Positions 8,546 to 16,626 of a stretch of 64,000 nucleotides of DNA are shown here, piece after piece. Location of the stretch: the NCBI RefSeq assembly GCF_900115165.1, contig NZ_FOVP01000017.1, forward strand, positions 58,557 through 122,556, read 5' to 3'. The position numbers and the translations under genes were made by a program. The first letter of the stretch is position 1. The number at the start of each line of letters is the position of its first letter. Source of the DNA: Roseovarius lutimaris. GTDB lineage: Bacteria; Pseudomonadota; Alphaproteobacteria; Rhodobacterales; Rhodobacteraceae. The notes under the pieces were generated by a model. It had not been told where the DNA came from and searched no databases. It saw nothing but the letters and a program-made list of their open reading frames with translations.

Positions 8546-9100
8546 TCAGGCCTGAACGGCCTTCATAAAGCGGTCGCGGATCACGACCGGGTCCATGGTG
8601 ATGACCGGAACCTTGATATTGCCGCTGTCGCATTTGCACACGATCACCGTCATCTTGTTCGAGGCCAGTGCATCTTGCAGAACCTCTTTGGTCTCGCTGG
8701 CCTGACACTCAATAACGTTTTCACAGCCACAGGCCTTTGCCACAGCGGCGAGCGAGGTCTTTTTGCCGGCATAGGTCGGCTGATCGCCGGTCGAGCCATA
8801 GCTGCCGTTGTCGATGATCAGCAGGATATAATTGTCGGCCACGTTGTTGGCGATGGTCGGCAGGGTGCCAAAGTTGGTCAGGACAGAGCCGTCACCGTCA
8901 ATCGAGATGACCTTTTTATCCTGTGCCAGAGCCAGCCCAAGCCCGATCGAGGACGAAAGCCCCATGGTGCCGAGCATGTAGAAATTGGTTGGCTGATCAT
9001 CCAGCAGGTGCAACTCCTGACTTGGCAGGCCGATGTTGCAGACCACAAGATGGTCGCGGATTACAGGCGCGATATCGCGCAGAACGTCAGAGCGGATCAT
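8546..9100 (-). CDS. comE: Sulfopyruvate decarboxylase beta subunit
   Basis: This is the thiamine-diphosphate-binding half (184 residues) of a two-subunit decarboxylase that turns 3-sulfopyruvate into sulfoacetaldehyde and CO2. The TPP motif starts with GDGS at 69-72 and ends near N98 (IDNGSYGSTGDQPT). The start at 9100 is chosen because this ATG overlaps the comD stop as ATGA; an upstream extension to 9160 would run inside comD. Split ComD/ComE proteins are known from coenzyme M synthesis in methanogens and from sulfonate degradation in bacteria; here the neighbours point to degradation. Phosphonopyruvate decarboxylase is a related activity, but no phosphonate genes are near. Confidence 0.85.
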   Translation of the reverse strand: MIRSDVLRDIAPVIRDHLVVCNIGLPSQELHLLDDQPTNFYMLGTMGLSSSIGLGLALAQDKKVISIDGDGSVLTNFGTLPTIANNVADNYILLIIDNGSYGSTGDQPTYAGKKTSLAAVAKACGCENVIECQASETKEVLQDALASNKMTVIVCKCDSGNIKVPVITMDPVVIRDRFMKAVQA

Positions 9101-9603
9101 TGGTCTCCGTAGCCTCCCCAGAAAGACGCGTCGGTCAGGATCGCGACAGGTTTGTTGCACATGAATGTGTATTTCAGGATCGCGTCCAATTCGTTCGCGT
9201 CCGATTCCTTGTGAAAATGATAGGTCGGGATATTGAGCTGATTGAGCAGCGCCTTGGTATGCACCGCCATTTCCACCTGACAGGCCACCGGCTCGCGCAG
9301 CTCACCGCGATAGCTGATCAGCATCGGCAGCGGCATGCGGTAGAACTGCGTCAGGGTGGCCAGCGTGTTGATGGTCACCCCGATGGCGGTGTTCTGCATG
9401 ATGATCGCGGGGCGTTTGCCGCCCATGAAGGCACCGGCACAAAGGCCCATGCCCTCGTCTTCCTTGTTCGAGGGGATGTGGTAGATTTCGGATCGGGCGT
9501 CAATTTCATCAATCACACCGGCCAGCTGTTTGCAGGGCACGGTGGTGACGAAACTGATGTCATTGGCGACCAGATCGTCGACGATTTTCGTGTGGATGGA
9601 CAC
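9097..9603 (-). CDS. comD: Sulfopyruvate decarboxylase alpha subunit
   Basis: This is the N-terminal, pyrimidine-binding TPP half of sulfopyruvate decarboxylase (168 residues). It has the family pattern of an early VPCKQLAGVID helix, IPSNKEDEGMGLCAGA, containing the Glu that activates the cofactor, and IIMQNTAIGVTINTL. It starts with GTG, preceded by AAGGAG about ten bases upstream. It overlaps comE by four bases, as expected for subunits made together. It follows the usp gene by about 50 bases in the same direction and belongs to the sulfonate block. Confidence 0.86.
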   Translation of the reverse strand: MSIHTKIVDDLVANDISFVTTVPCKQLAGVIDEIDARSEIYHIPSNKEDEGMGLCAGAFMGGKRPAIIMQNTAIGVTINTLATLTQFYRMPLPMLISYRGELREPVACQVEMAVHTKALLNQLNIPTYHFHKESDANELDAILKYTFMCNKPVAILTDASFWGGYGDQ

Positions 9604-9654
9604 GGGGGGTTACTCCTTGGGTTCAGGATTCTGGTGACAGGTAGGCAGGCATTT

Positions 9655-10059
9655 CTAACGCAGGACGTGGACAGAGCAAGGCGCATGGCGCACAACGCGT
9701 GCCGCCGTAGAGCCAAGAAGAAAATCGCTTATGCCCGGCTTGTGAGAGCCAATGACGATGCAATCGGCGCCCCAGTCGCGGGCGAAATCGGTGATCGCTC
9801 GGCCCGAATGCCCGGTGATCAGCCGCGTACCAACCCCCGGAAAGCCCTCAACCCGCTTGGCCAGACGATCCTTGGCGGCCTCAAGGGCGGCGTTGACGGT
9901 CTCTTCGTCGACATAGGATCGTACCGACGGGTTGAGCGGTTCGTGAATGTGGATGGCGATGATTTCGCCATCCGTGTCGAGCAGTTTCTGCGCGGCCTCA
10001 AGCGCCGGTTCGCTGATCCCGTGATCGAGCGACAGTGAGACGATGATTTTCTTGTACAT
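9655..10059 (-). CDS. Universal stress protein (UspA family)
   Basis: This is a single-domain UspA protein (134 residues), beginning MYKKIIVSLSLDHG. Near the C terminus it has the nucleotide-binding pattern VIGSHKPGISDFLLGSTAARVVRHAPCSVHVLR, matching the G-2x-G-9x-G(S/T) ATP-binding signature of the family. The ATG at 10059 has AAGGAAAT just upstream. It sits between the alcohol dehydrogenase and comD inside a catabolic operon. Usp proteins encoded beside TRAP transporters, such as TeaD with the ectoine transporter, are known to modulate uptake. A similar role for the DHPS transporter is inference. Confidence 0.88.
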   Translation of the reverse strand: MYKKIIVSLSLDHGISEPALEAAQKLLDTDGEIIAIHIHEPLNPSVRSYVDEETVNAALEAAKDRLAKRVEGFPGVGTRLITGHSGRAITDFARDWGADCIVIGSHKPGISDFLLGSTAARVVRHAPCSVHVLR

Positions 10060-10098
10060 CACATTTCCTTTTCGTCGCGGGCGTCACCGCCCTTGGTG

Positions 10099-11094
10099 CT
10101 AGCCGGTCGCCTCGGGCACGAGGATGGTTTTCGGGGCGGTCGTGCGCCCATTGCGGATATCGGCAAAGGCGGCGGCCCCATCGGATAGCGGGCGTTTTTC
10201 GGTCCAGTCAAGCGCGCCCATGCGGCCCTCGAACATCGCCTGCGCGGTATCCCGGAAATCCTGGGCGGTATAGGTATAGGTGCCGATAAAGGCGACCTCC
10301 TGCAAGGTTATGCGCCGAATATCAAGCCCGCCCGTTGCCGAGCCAAGCCCGATATGCACGATCACGCCGCCGGGGCGCACATGCGCCGAGGCCTGCGCGC
10401 GAGTGGCGTCAAAGCCAACCCCGTCAACCACAAGATCGAACTGCTCCGATGGGTCGAGCCCCTCGGGCGACAGGACGTTTTGGTCACACTGCATGCTGAG
10501 ATAGGCGCGCCGGGCGGGGTGCGGCTCGATCATGGTGATATCGCTGATGCCCTGCGCCGCAAGGCTAAGCGCCGCGCCAAGGCCGATGGCGCCGCCGCCA
10601 AGCACAAGCGCACGGTGCGTGCCCTCGCCCAAAGCATTGCGCCCGAGGCGGACCGCATGCCAGCCACAGGCAATCGGTTCGGCGAGGGCGGCCTGATCGG
10701 TGGTGATGTGATCGGGCATCACGACAAGATTACGCTCTGGCATGGCCAGCAGCGCGGCAAAAGCGCCTTCGCGGGGCGGCATCGAAATAATCTGGCGGGT
10801 GCTGCACAGATTGTCGCGCCCCGATGCACAGGCCGGACAGGTGCCGCAGGTCACAAGCGGGTTCACGGTCACGCGCTTGCCGGTCATGGCGCCGCTCAAC
10901 ACCGTGCCCGCCGCCTCGTGGCCAAGCACAAGCGGGGCGGGGCGGCGATCATCATGACCGAGATAGGCGTGCATGTCCGAGCCGCAAATGCCGACGCTAT
11001 CGACCCGGATCAACGCCTCGCCACCTTGCGGCGTGGGGTCGGCCATGTCGCGATACTCAAGGCCCTCGGGGGCGGTATAGACCAATGCCTTCAT
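10099..11094 (-). CDS. Zinc-dependent alcohol dehydrogenase, putative DHPS 2-dehydrogenase
   Basis: This is a medium-chain, zinc-dependent NAD(P) alcohol dehydrogenase (331 residues). Catalytic zinc ligands are visible at C37 and H59-E60 (GICGSD, LGHEAAG). The structural zinc lobe has C83, C86, C89 and C97, and the Rossmann motif is LVLGGGAIGLGAAL. The start at 11094 gives an ATGA overlap with the preceding SDR and matches the normal N terminus MKALVY. Beside hpsN it probably corresponds to one of the accessory dehydrogenases HpsO/HpsP, which interconvert DHPS enantiomers through the 2-keto form. I do not assign which of the two. Confidence 0.85.
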   Translation of the reverse strand: MKALVYTAPEGLEYRDMADPTPQGGEALIRVDSVGICGSDMHAYLGHDDRRPAPLVLGHEAAGTVLSGAMTGKRVTVNPLVTCGTCPACASGRDNLCSTRQIISMPPREGAFAALLAMPERNLVVMPDHITTDQAALAEPIACGWHAVRLGRNALGEGTHRALVLGGGAIGLGAALSLAAQGISDITMIEPHPARRAYLSMQCDQNVLSPEGLDPSEQFDLVVDGVGFDATRAQASAHVRPGGVIVHIGLGSATGGLDIRRITLQEVAFIGTYTYTAQDFRDTAQAMFEGRMGALDWTEKRPLSDGAAAFADIRNGRTTAPKTILVPEATG

Positions 11095-11849
11095 TTCGCT
11101 GTAAAACCTCCGTCCACCATCATGATCTGTCCGGTCACATATTTCGATGCGTCTGAGCAAAAGAACATCAGCGGTCCGTCAAGATCGTCAACCTCGCCAT
11201 TGCGCCCGATACAGGTTTGCGCCGCATTGCGCGCCGAGCGCTCGGGGTCATCAAACACCGCCGCCGTAAGCTCGGTGCGGATAAAGCCGGGGGCGAGGGC
11301 GTTGACCACAATCCCGTCACGCGACCAGGCCTCGGCCATGGCGCGGGTCATCTGCGCGACGCCGCCCTTGCTTGCGCCATAGGCAATGCCGCCGGGAAAA
11401 GCGCGAAAGGATTGCAGCGAGGCAAAGTTCACGATCCGGCCCCAGCCTTTTTTCTTCATCGCCGGCACAAGATGCTGGCTCAGGAAAAACGGCGTACTCA
11501 GGTTAAGCGCCAGGGTGACATCCCAGCCTTCGGGCGTGACATCATCGGCCGCCTGCCGGGTGTTGATGCCGGCGGCATGCACCACGATATCGGGCGCCCC
11601 GAACGGCATGGCGGCGGCGCGGGCAAGATCGGCCAACCCGTCGCGATCGGCAAGATCATGGGCAATCACCGCGCCATGATCGCCAACCTCGGTTTCCCAT
11701 TCGACAAGCGCCTCGGCGCGGCGCGCAACACCCACAACGCGAGCACCGTTGGCCACCAGCACGCTGGCCGCGCGCCGCCCCAGCCCCGAGCTTGCGCCGG
11801 TGACCAGAGCGACACGGCCGGTCACATCAAGTAAACCCTTTTTAGCCAT
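11091..11849 (-). CDS. Short-chain dehydrogenase, putative DHPS 2-dehydrogenase
   Basis: This is a classical SDR (252 residues). The NAD(P) motif TGASSGLG is at 17-24, the NAG-like HAAG at about 91-94, and the catalytic residues are S144, Y157 and K161 (YGASK). The C-terminal GQIMMVDGG is typical of the family. It overlaps the hpsN stop by eight bases and the following alcohol dehydrogenase by four, so the three are co-translated. Together with that dehydrogenase it would make a matched pair able to racemise DHPS by oxidation and reduction at C2 before HpsN acts. The substrate is inferred from position only. Confidence 0.84.
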   Translation of the reverse strand: MAKKGLLDVTGRVALVTGASSGLGRRAASVLVANGARVVGVARRAEALVEWETEVGDHGAVIAHDLADRDGLADLARAAAMPFGAPDIVVHAAGINTRQAADDVTPEGWDVTLALNLSTPFFLSQHLVPAMKKKGWGRIVNFASLQSFRAFPGGIAYGASKGGVAQMTRAMAEAWSRDGIVVNALAPGFIRTELTAAVFDDPERSARNAAQTCIGRNGEVDDLDGPLMFFCSDASKYVTGQIMMVDGGFTAK

Positions 11850-13149
11850 TGGACGTCAGATCAAAGGTTTCGTCGGGGAAGTACTTTTTGAGGCGGATAT
11901 CGGCGGTTCGGGCATGCCCTTCCATGCCTTCCAGACGTGAAATCCGCGCAGTGGCTTCGGCCACCGGCTTGGACCCTTCACGCGTCGCACGCTGCCAGGT
12001 GACGATTTTCATGTACTTGTGGACGCTCAGACCACCGGTATAGCTGGCCGCCCCCGAGGTCGGCAGAACATGGTTGGTGCCTGCGGCCTTGTCGCCAAAG
12101 GCCACGGTGGTTTCTTCGCCCAGAAACAGCGAGCCATAACAGCTTAACCGACCCAGCCACCAATCCAGATCCTCGGCCTGAACGGTCAGGTGCTCGGGCG
12201 CGTAGTCATCGGATGTGGCGGCCATCTCTTCGCGGTCGGCGCAGAGGATGACCTCGGCATAATCGCGCCAGGCGGCAAAGGCGTTGTCGCGGTTCACCTC
12301 CGGCAGGTCATCGATCAGGCCGGGCACAATGCGCATCACCTCTTCGGCCAGCGGGCGGTTGTCGGTGACAAGCCAGACCGGCGAGTTATAGCCATGCTCG
12401 GCCTGACCCACCAGATCGGTGGCGACGACCATCGGGTCGGCGGTCGCATCGGCGAGAATAAGGCTATCTGTGGGGCCCGCGATCATGTCGATACCGACGC
12501 GGCCAAACAGCATGCGCTTGGCCTCGGCCACGAACTGATTGCCCGGACCCACCAGAATATTGGCGCGCGGCAGGCCAAACAGGCCGAATGTCATCGCCGC
12601 AACGCCCTGAACGCCGCCCATGGCAAGGATGGTGTCGGCCCCGCATAGATCGGCCGCATAGATGATCGCGGGCGCAATCCCGACGCCGGGGCGCGGCGGC
12701 GAACAGGCGACGATATGCTTGCACCCGGCCACGCTTGCGGTGGTGACGGTCATGATCGCACTGGCGATATGGCTATAGCGCCCGCCCGGCACATAACAGC
12801 CCGCCCCGGTGACAGGGATGCTCTTTTGTCCGGCAATCAACCCCGGCACCACCTCGACCTCGATATTCTTCAGGGTCTCTTTCTGAGCCTCGGCAAAGCG
12901 GCGCACGTTATCGTGGGCAAACTGAATGTCCTGCTTGAGCTTTTCCGGCACCAGCGCCGCCGCGGCCTCGATCTCGGCGCGGGTGACCACGACATTGCCG
13001 TCGTATTGGTCAAACTTGGCGGCATATTCCATCGCCGCCTTGTCGCCGCCCGCCTCGATATCATCCAGAATCTTGCGCACGGTGGCCTTTACGTCTGAGG
13101 CATCGGATTTCGAGGTCAGCGTTGCCTTTTTCAGATATTCTCGTGTCAT
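11842..13149 (-). CDS. hpsN: Sulfopropanediol 3-dehydrogenase (histidinol dehydrogenase family)
   Basis: This is a histidinol-dehydrogenase-fold enzyme (435 residues). Zinc ligands correspond to Q249 and H252 (VGQAEHGYN), and the catalytic pair is E319-H320 (DDYAPEHL). The Rossmann region includes GPGNQFVAEAKR. No histidine biosynthesis gene is nearby. Instead it sits with a TRAP transporter, two other dehydrogenases and ComDE, the setting of HpsN, which oxidises DHPS twice at C3 with NAD to give sulfolactate. HpsN from Cupriavidus is the characterised member, and hpsN is the usual marker of DHPS use in marine roseobacters. The start has AGGACC upstream. Confidence 0.86.
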   Translation of the reverse strand: MTREYLKKATLTSKSDASDVKATVRKILDDIEAGGDKAAMEYAAKFDQYDGNVVVTRAEIEAAAALVPEKLKQDIQFAHDNVRRFAEAQKETLKNIEVEVVPGLIAGQKSIPVTGAGCYVPGGRYSHIASAIMTVTTASVAGCKHIVACSPPRPGVGIAPAIIYAADLCGADTILAMGGVQGVAAMTFGLFGLPRANILVGPGNQFVAEAKRMLFGRVGIDMIAGPTDSLILADATADPMVVATDLVGQAEHGYNSPVWLVTDNRPLAEEVMRIVPGLIDDLPEVNRDNAFAAWRDYAEVILCADREEMAATSDDYAPEHLTVQAEDLDWWLGRLSCYGSLFLGEETTVAFGDKAAGTNHVLPTSGAASYTGGLSVHKYMKIVTWQRATREGSKPVAEATARISRLEGMEGHARTADIRLKKYFPDETFDLTSNG

Positions 13150-13159
13150 GGGTCAGGTC

Positions 13160-14488
13160 CTATTTATAGATGTCTGGCAAAAGCGTTGTCGAGAACGCCG
13201 GGATATAGGCGATCATCAAAACGACGATCAGCATGAAGAAAACAAACGGTACGGCGCGCGCTGCGATCCGCAGGATCGACTCACCGGTGATCCCCGAAAC
13301 CACGAACAGGTTCAGCCCGAGCGGCGGGGTGATAAAGCCCACACCAAGTGCGGTGATCATCATGATGCAGAACTGAATTTCATTCATGCCGATATCATCC
13401 GCGAGCGGCTTGAGGATTGGCGCGAGGATCACGATATTAGGCGTCGTCTCCATCACGCAGCCCGCCGCGATCAGGATCATGATCATCAACAGGATCAACA
13501 GGCTTGGGTTGTCGGTCAGGCTTGTCACCGCAAACACAAAGCCCTGCGGCACGCCCATGATCGCAAGCGCCTGTGCCAGCGGAAGAGAAAAGGCGATGAT
13601 CGGCAGGATCACACCGTTCACCTTGGCCGAACTGATAAGCATGGCCGGAAAATCTGCCAGCTTGAGCGTGCCAAGAAAGAGGCCGAGGATCACGGTCACG
13701 ACAACCGCCGTGGCACCGGCCTCGGTCGGGGTCAGGCGACCCGAGAAGATGCCGTAAAAGATGATGCCCGGCACGATGAACGCATACCAACCCGACGCCA
13801 GAGCACGGCCAAGATTGCCAAGATACTCGCGCAGGCTGATGTTGCCGCCGCCCTCATAGCCATAAATCCGGTTGACCACGATATTGGTGATAAGGATCGA
13901 CACCAGGATCATGACCCCCGGAACCAGCGCCGCAATGAACAGTGTCGAGGCGGAAATGCCCAGCACAAGGCCGATGATGATATAGGCAATCGAGGGCGGG
14001 ATCAGGATGCCGGTACAGGCCCCCGCCGCGACCAAAGCACAGGCATAGGGGCGCGGATAGCCCGATTCCACCAGCCGGTCGATGGTCATCCGACCGACCG
14101 CCGCAGCCCCCGCCGCGTCAGAGCCAGAGATCGCCGAGAACATGCCGCAGACAAGCACCGTGGCCGAGCCGAACCCGCCCTTTGCAAATTGCGTCAATGC
14201 CTCGGCGACGTTGAGAAACTTGCGGCTGAGGCCGGTGCGCACAAGAACGTCACCGGTCAGGATAAACAGCGGCACCGCCGTCAGCGCAAAGGCGTCGATT
14301 CCGTCAAACAGGCTTTCACCGACAAGGCTCAGCGGGAGGGCGCCCGACATCAGCAGCATCGCAATCGCGCCTGCGCCAATCGCGGCCCAGACCGGCACCG
14401 CAAGGGCGATGAGTACAACAAACAGGATCACGGGCGCATAGAAATCCCAGCCCAGATCGACCGTTTGATTAAGAGTATTCCAGAGCAT
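13160..14488 (-). CDS. TRAP transporter large permease (DctM family), putative DHPS importer
   Basis: This is the large permease of the second TRAP transporter (442 residues, about 12 membrane helices). Typical features are VCGMFSAISGSDAAGAAAVGR near residues 110-130 and MGVPQGFVFAVTSLTDNP in the second half. It lies between the small permease (11 bases upstream) and hpsN (10 bases downstream), so transport and the first catabolic enzyme are on one transcript. DHPS as substrate is inferred from this placement. The protein is clearly distinct from the first DctM in the window. Confidence 0.88.
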   Translation of the reverse strand: MLWNTLNQTVDLGWDFYAPVILFVVLIALAVPVWAAIGAGAIAMLLMSGALPLSLVGESLFDGIDAFALTAVPLFILTGDVLVRTGLSRKFLNVAEALTQFAKGGFGSATVLVCGMFSAISGSDAAGAAAVGRMTIDRLVESGYPRPYACALVAAGACTGILIPPSIAYIIIGLVLGISASTLFIAALVPGVMILVSILITNIVVNRIYGYEGGGNISLREYLGNLGRALASGWYAFIVPGIIFYGIFSGRLTPTEAGATAVVVTVILGLFLGTLKLADFPAMLISSAKVNGVILPIIAFSLPLAQALAIMGVPQGFVFAVTSLTDNPSLLILLMIMILIAAGCVMETTPNIVILAPILKPLADDIGMNEIQFCIMMITALGVGFITPPLGLNLFVVSGITGESILRIAARAVPFVFFMLIVVLMIAYIPAFSTTLLPDIYK

Positions 14489-14499
14489 CTGCTATCCTC

Positions 14500-15006
14500 T
14501 CAATCAAACAGTTGGTTGCCTTCGTGAACGGGCGTTCCGTCACGAAGCGAGCGCAGGTCGCGCAAAAAGGATTGCACCAGCCGCAGAATCATAAGGCCAA
14601 AGCCGATCGGCACCGCGAGCAGGAACCACACCATCGAGACCCGCATGCCCGCGCTGACCGAACCGAACTTGGCGGAGACAAGAACCGTTTCCCAGGACCA
14701 GTAAAGCGCGATCACCGCGACGGTGAACATCACCAGATCCCCAAGGATGTAGAGGGCGGCCTTCATGCGCGGGCCGACATAATGCATGATCACGTCAATG
14801 CGGATATGGGCGCGCTCGCGCACCGCAGCGGCGGCCCCGATCCACGCAAGATAGATAAAGGCATAGCGCACAATCTCTTCTCCCCAGACCGAGGAATAGG
14901 AAAAGACTTCGCGGCGAATGACCTCAACCGCCATGGTCACCACCAACATGAGATAGAAGATCAAAAGCGCCCATCTCTCCAGGTTTCTGTCTAGGGTATT
15001 GAGCAT
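14500..15006 (-). CDS. TRAP transporter small permease (DctQ family), putative DHPS importer
   Basis: This is the small permease of the second TRAP system (168 residues), with four hydrophobic helices. The motif RRVFSYSSVWGEEIVRYAFIYLAWIGAA-like segment near residues 32-60 and the following RAHIRIDV are characteristic of DctQ; here the first part reads RREVFSYSSVWGEEIVRY. It starts MLNTLDRNLERW, with GGGAAAGG upstream. It is followed by the large permease after 11 bases. About 106 bases with a GC-rich hairpin separate it from the binding protein gene. Confidence 0.87.
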   Translation of the reverse strand: MLNTLDRNLERWALLIFYLMLVVTMAVEVIRREVFSYSSVWGEEIVRYAFIYLAWIGAAAAVRERAHIRIDVIMHYVGPRMKAALYILGDLVMFTVAVIALYWSWETVLVSAKFGSVSAGMRVSMVWFLLAVPIGFGLMILRLVQSFLRDLRSLRDGTPVHEGNQLFD

Positions 15007-15077
15007 GCAAACCTTTCCCGGTCAGAGGCGCCTGATGCCGCCCCTTGCCCGTTGTCGTGCAAAATTCAGGGTCAAGA

Positions 15078-15101
15078 CCGGGCGCGGTGTTGCGCGCCCG
15101 G
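15078..15101 (-). terminator. Stem-loop between dctP and dctQ of the second TRAP operon
   Basis: A 9-bp perfect inverted repeat (CCGGGCGCG at 15078-15086, CGCGCCCGG at 15093-15101, 6-base loop) lies about 12 bases beyond the binding-protein stop. No T-run follows. It occupies the same place as the hairpin at 3113-3139 in the first TRAP operon, and probably sets the ratio of binding protein to permease. Confidence 0.55.
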
Positions 15102-15112
15102 CTCAGGGTCTC

Positions 15113-16261
15113 TTACGCGTCGTGTACGTAATATTTGCTTTGGGTCCCCGCGGCTTCGACCAGCTTGTCGAATGTACCCATGGAGCCGGCAAGCTCGGTC
15201 TTGTATTCGTCCCATTCCGAGCGCTGATAGCCAACGGTTTCTTGCCATTCGGCAAGCTGGTCTGCGTTCAGCGAGTGGAATTCGACACCCGATTTTCTCA
15301 TTTCCGCCATGGCGAATGTGCGCGCCGAGGGCACCTTGGCAAGGTTCTGATGAAAGCTCATCTCAGAGGCCCATTCGATGGCCTCCTGAACGTCCGATGA
15401 CAGGGTGTTGAACCATTCAAGGTTACAGGCATAGGCCTGGCTGTCGGGCACCGCCTGGGTGAAGGTCACATGGCTCAGGATGTCCTTGAAGCCAAAGGCG
15501 TAAAGCGCGCCCACGGCTGGATCAAGCGCATCGGCCACGCCCTGTTTGATTGCCGACGGGGTTTCACCCCAGGCCACCGGCGTCGGGTTGGCGCCGCCCA
15601 TGCGGTAGAACTGTTGCAGCATCTTCGAGCCCGGCACGCGGAACTTGATGCCTTGCAGGTCGCCCGGCGTCATGATCGGGCCGCCGCCGCCCTTACGTAC
15701 CGCCATGACGCGTGGGTCGATGCAGAAATAGAACATCGGCTTGAAACCGCGCGCCTCGACGAGGGCGTCGACTTCTTTCTTCCAGATGTCAGAGGTGACG
15801 AGGTTCACAAACCGCTGATTGGCGCCGCAGAAATACGGCATGTTGATCAGATCAACCGCCGGCGCGAAGGGCGCAAAGTTCGAGAGCGAAAACTGACCGG
15901 CGTTGATCGTGCCCCCCTGAACCTTTTGCGCCAGAGCAGAGCCGGTGCCAAGCTGACCGCCGGGGGCCAGTTTCACGTAGATCTTGCCGTTCGACGCGTT
16001 CTGAAGGTTTTCCTTCACGTCAAGCTGCATCATCGGATAGCTGCGCGATGTGCCGATCACATATTCCGTGGCCAGTGTCATGACGTGCTCTGCCGCTTTC
16101 TCGCGCTCGCGCTCTTCACTGGCGGATTGCGCGTTGGCCTCTGTTGACCACAGCGTGCCGGCCGCTCCGGCGACCAGCGCCGCGGTGAAGCTGCCTGTCG
16201 AGGCGAGCTTCAGGAAATTGCGACGCTCCACCGACGCAAGTTCTTCGAAATCCTTAGTCAT
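15113..16261 (-). CDS. TRAP transporter substrate-binding protein with Tat signal, putative DHPS-binding
   Basis: This is the periplasmic solute-binding protein of the second TRAP transporter (382 residues). The N terminus carries a twin-arginine signal: SVERRNFLK at about residues 11-19, followed by a hydrophobic stretch ending near ANAQ at 44. It is therefore exported folded, unlike the Sec-type DctP of the first system. The start at 16261 is fixed by GGGAGG eight bases upstream. The ligand-binding domain includes GIKFRVPGSKMLQQFYRMGGANP. It follows the small membrane protein gene by 13 bases. Confidence 0.88.
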   Translation of the reverse strand: MTKDFEELASVERRNFLKLASTGSFTAALVAGAAGTLWSTEANAQSASEEREREKAAEHVMTLATEYVIGTSRSYPMMQLDVKENLQNASNGKIYVKLAPGGQLGTGSALAQKVQGGTINAGQFSLSNFAPFAPAVDLINMPYFCGANQRFVNLVTSDIWKKEVDALVEARGFKPMFYFCIDPRVMAVRKGGGGPIMTPGDLQGIKFRVPGSKMLQQFYRMGGANPTPVAWGETPSAIKQGVADALDPAVGALYAFGFKDILSHVTFTQAVPDSQAYACNLEWFNTLSSDVQEAIEWASEMSFHQNLAKVPSARTFAMAEMRKSGVEFHSLNADQLAEWQETVGYQRSEWDEYKTELAGSMGTFDKLVEAAGTQSKYYVHDA

Positions 16262-16274
16262 TGGGTCTCCTCCC

Positions 16275-16469
16275 TTAAGTGTCCTGTTCTGTCTGTTTGT
16301 TTTTTCGTGCAGCCTCGCTCTTGAGTGCTGCGACGACAAAGGTGATCACCGAGGCCAGCAGCAACAGCATTTCACCCAGATCGTTCAGAAACGGAGCGCC
16401 CGCATAGGCGCCAAGTACTACATTAAGTCCAAAGGCCCCGAACAACACGGCCGCCGCAATCAGGAACAT
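16275..16469 (-). CDS. Small two-helix membrane protein heading the TRAP operon
   Basis: This is a 64-residue protein with two hydrophobic segments (about residues 2-24 and 30-48) joined by a short loop (GAPFLNDLGE), and a charged tail rich in Lys, Glu and Gln. The ATG is preceded by GGGAGG with good spacing, and the gene lies 13 bases before the TRAP binding-protein gene. I recognise no family function. It is the first gene after the LacI operator, so it should be induced with the transporter. It could be an accessory to TRAP assembly, but this is only inferred from position. Confidence 0.7.
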   Translation of the reverse strand: MFLIAAAVLFGAFGLNVVLGAYAGAPFLNDLGEMLLLLASVITFVVAALKSEAARKNKQTEQDT

Positions 16470-16512
16470 AATGACCTCCCTCTCGTCGGAATTTATCGAC
16501 GATTCGAGGTCA

Positions 16513-16528
16513 ATGTAAGCGCTTACAT
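16513..16528. promoter_or_regulatory. LacI-family operator
   Basis: ATGTAAGCGCTTACAT is a perfect 16-bp palindrome with the central CG typical of LacI-family operators. It lies between the divergent TRAP operon and the LacI-type regulator gene. On the minus strand a -35-like TTGACC (16513-16508) directly abuts it, consistent with repression of the TRAP/hpsN operon. Confidence 0.8.
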
Positions 16529-16626
16529 ATTTTCACGCAAGCTGTTATGTTGGCGCCAGCCGTGTTGCGAAATGAACGTTCAGGCCCCTGCCAAAGGCAT
16601 TGGGCGCGTTAAAGCGGATCAAGCGT

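Noticed and set aside
12926..14527. 533-codon open frame opposite hpsN and dctM
   Set aside because: It spans the strand opposite two well-supported genes and has a low-complexity Arg/His/Asp-rich product.
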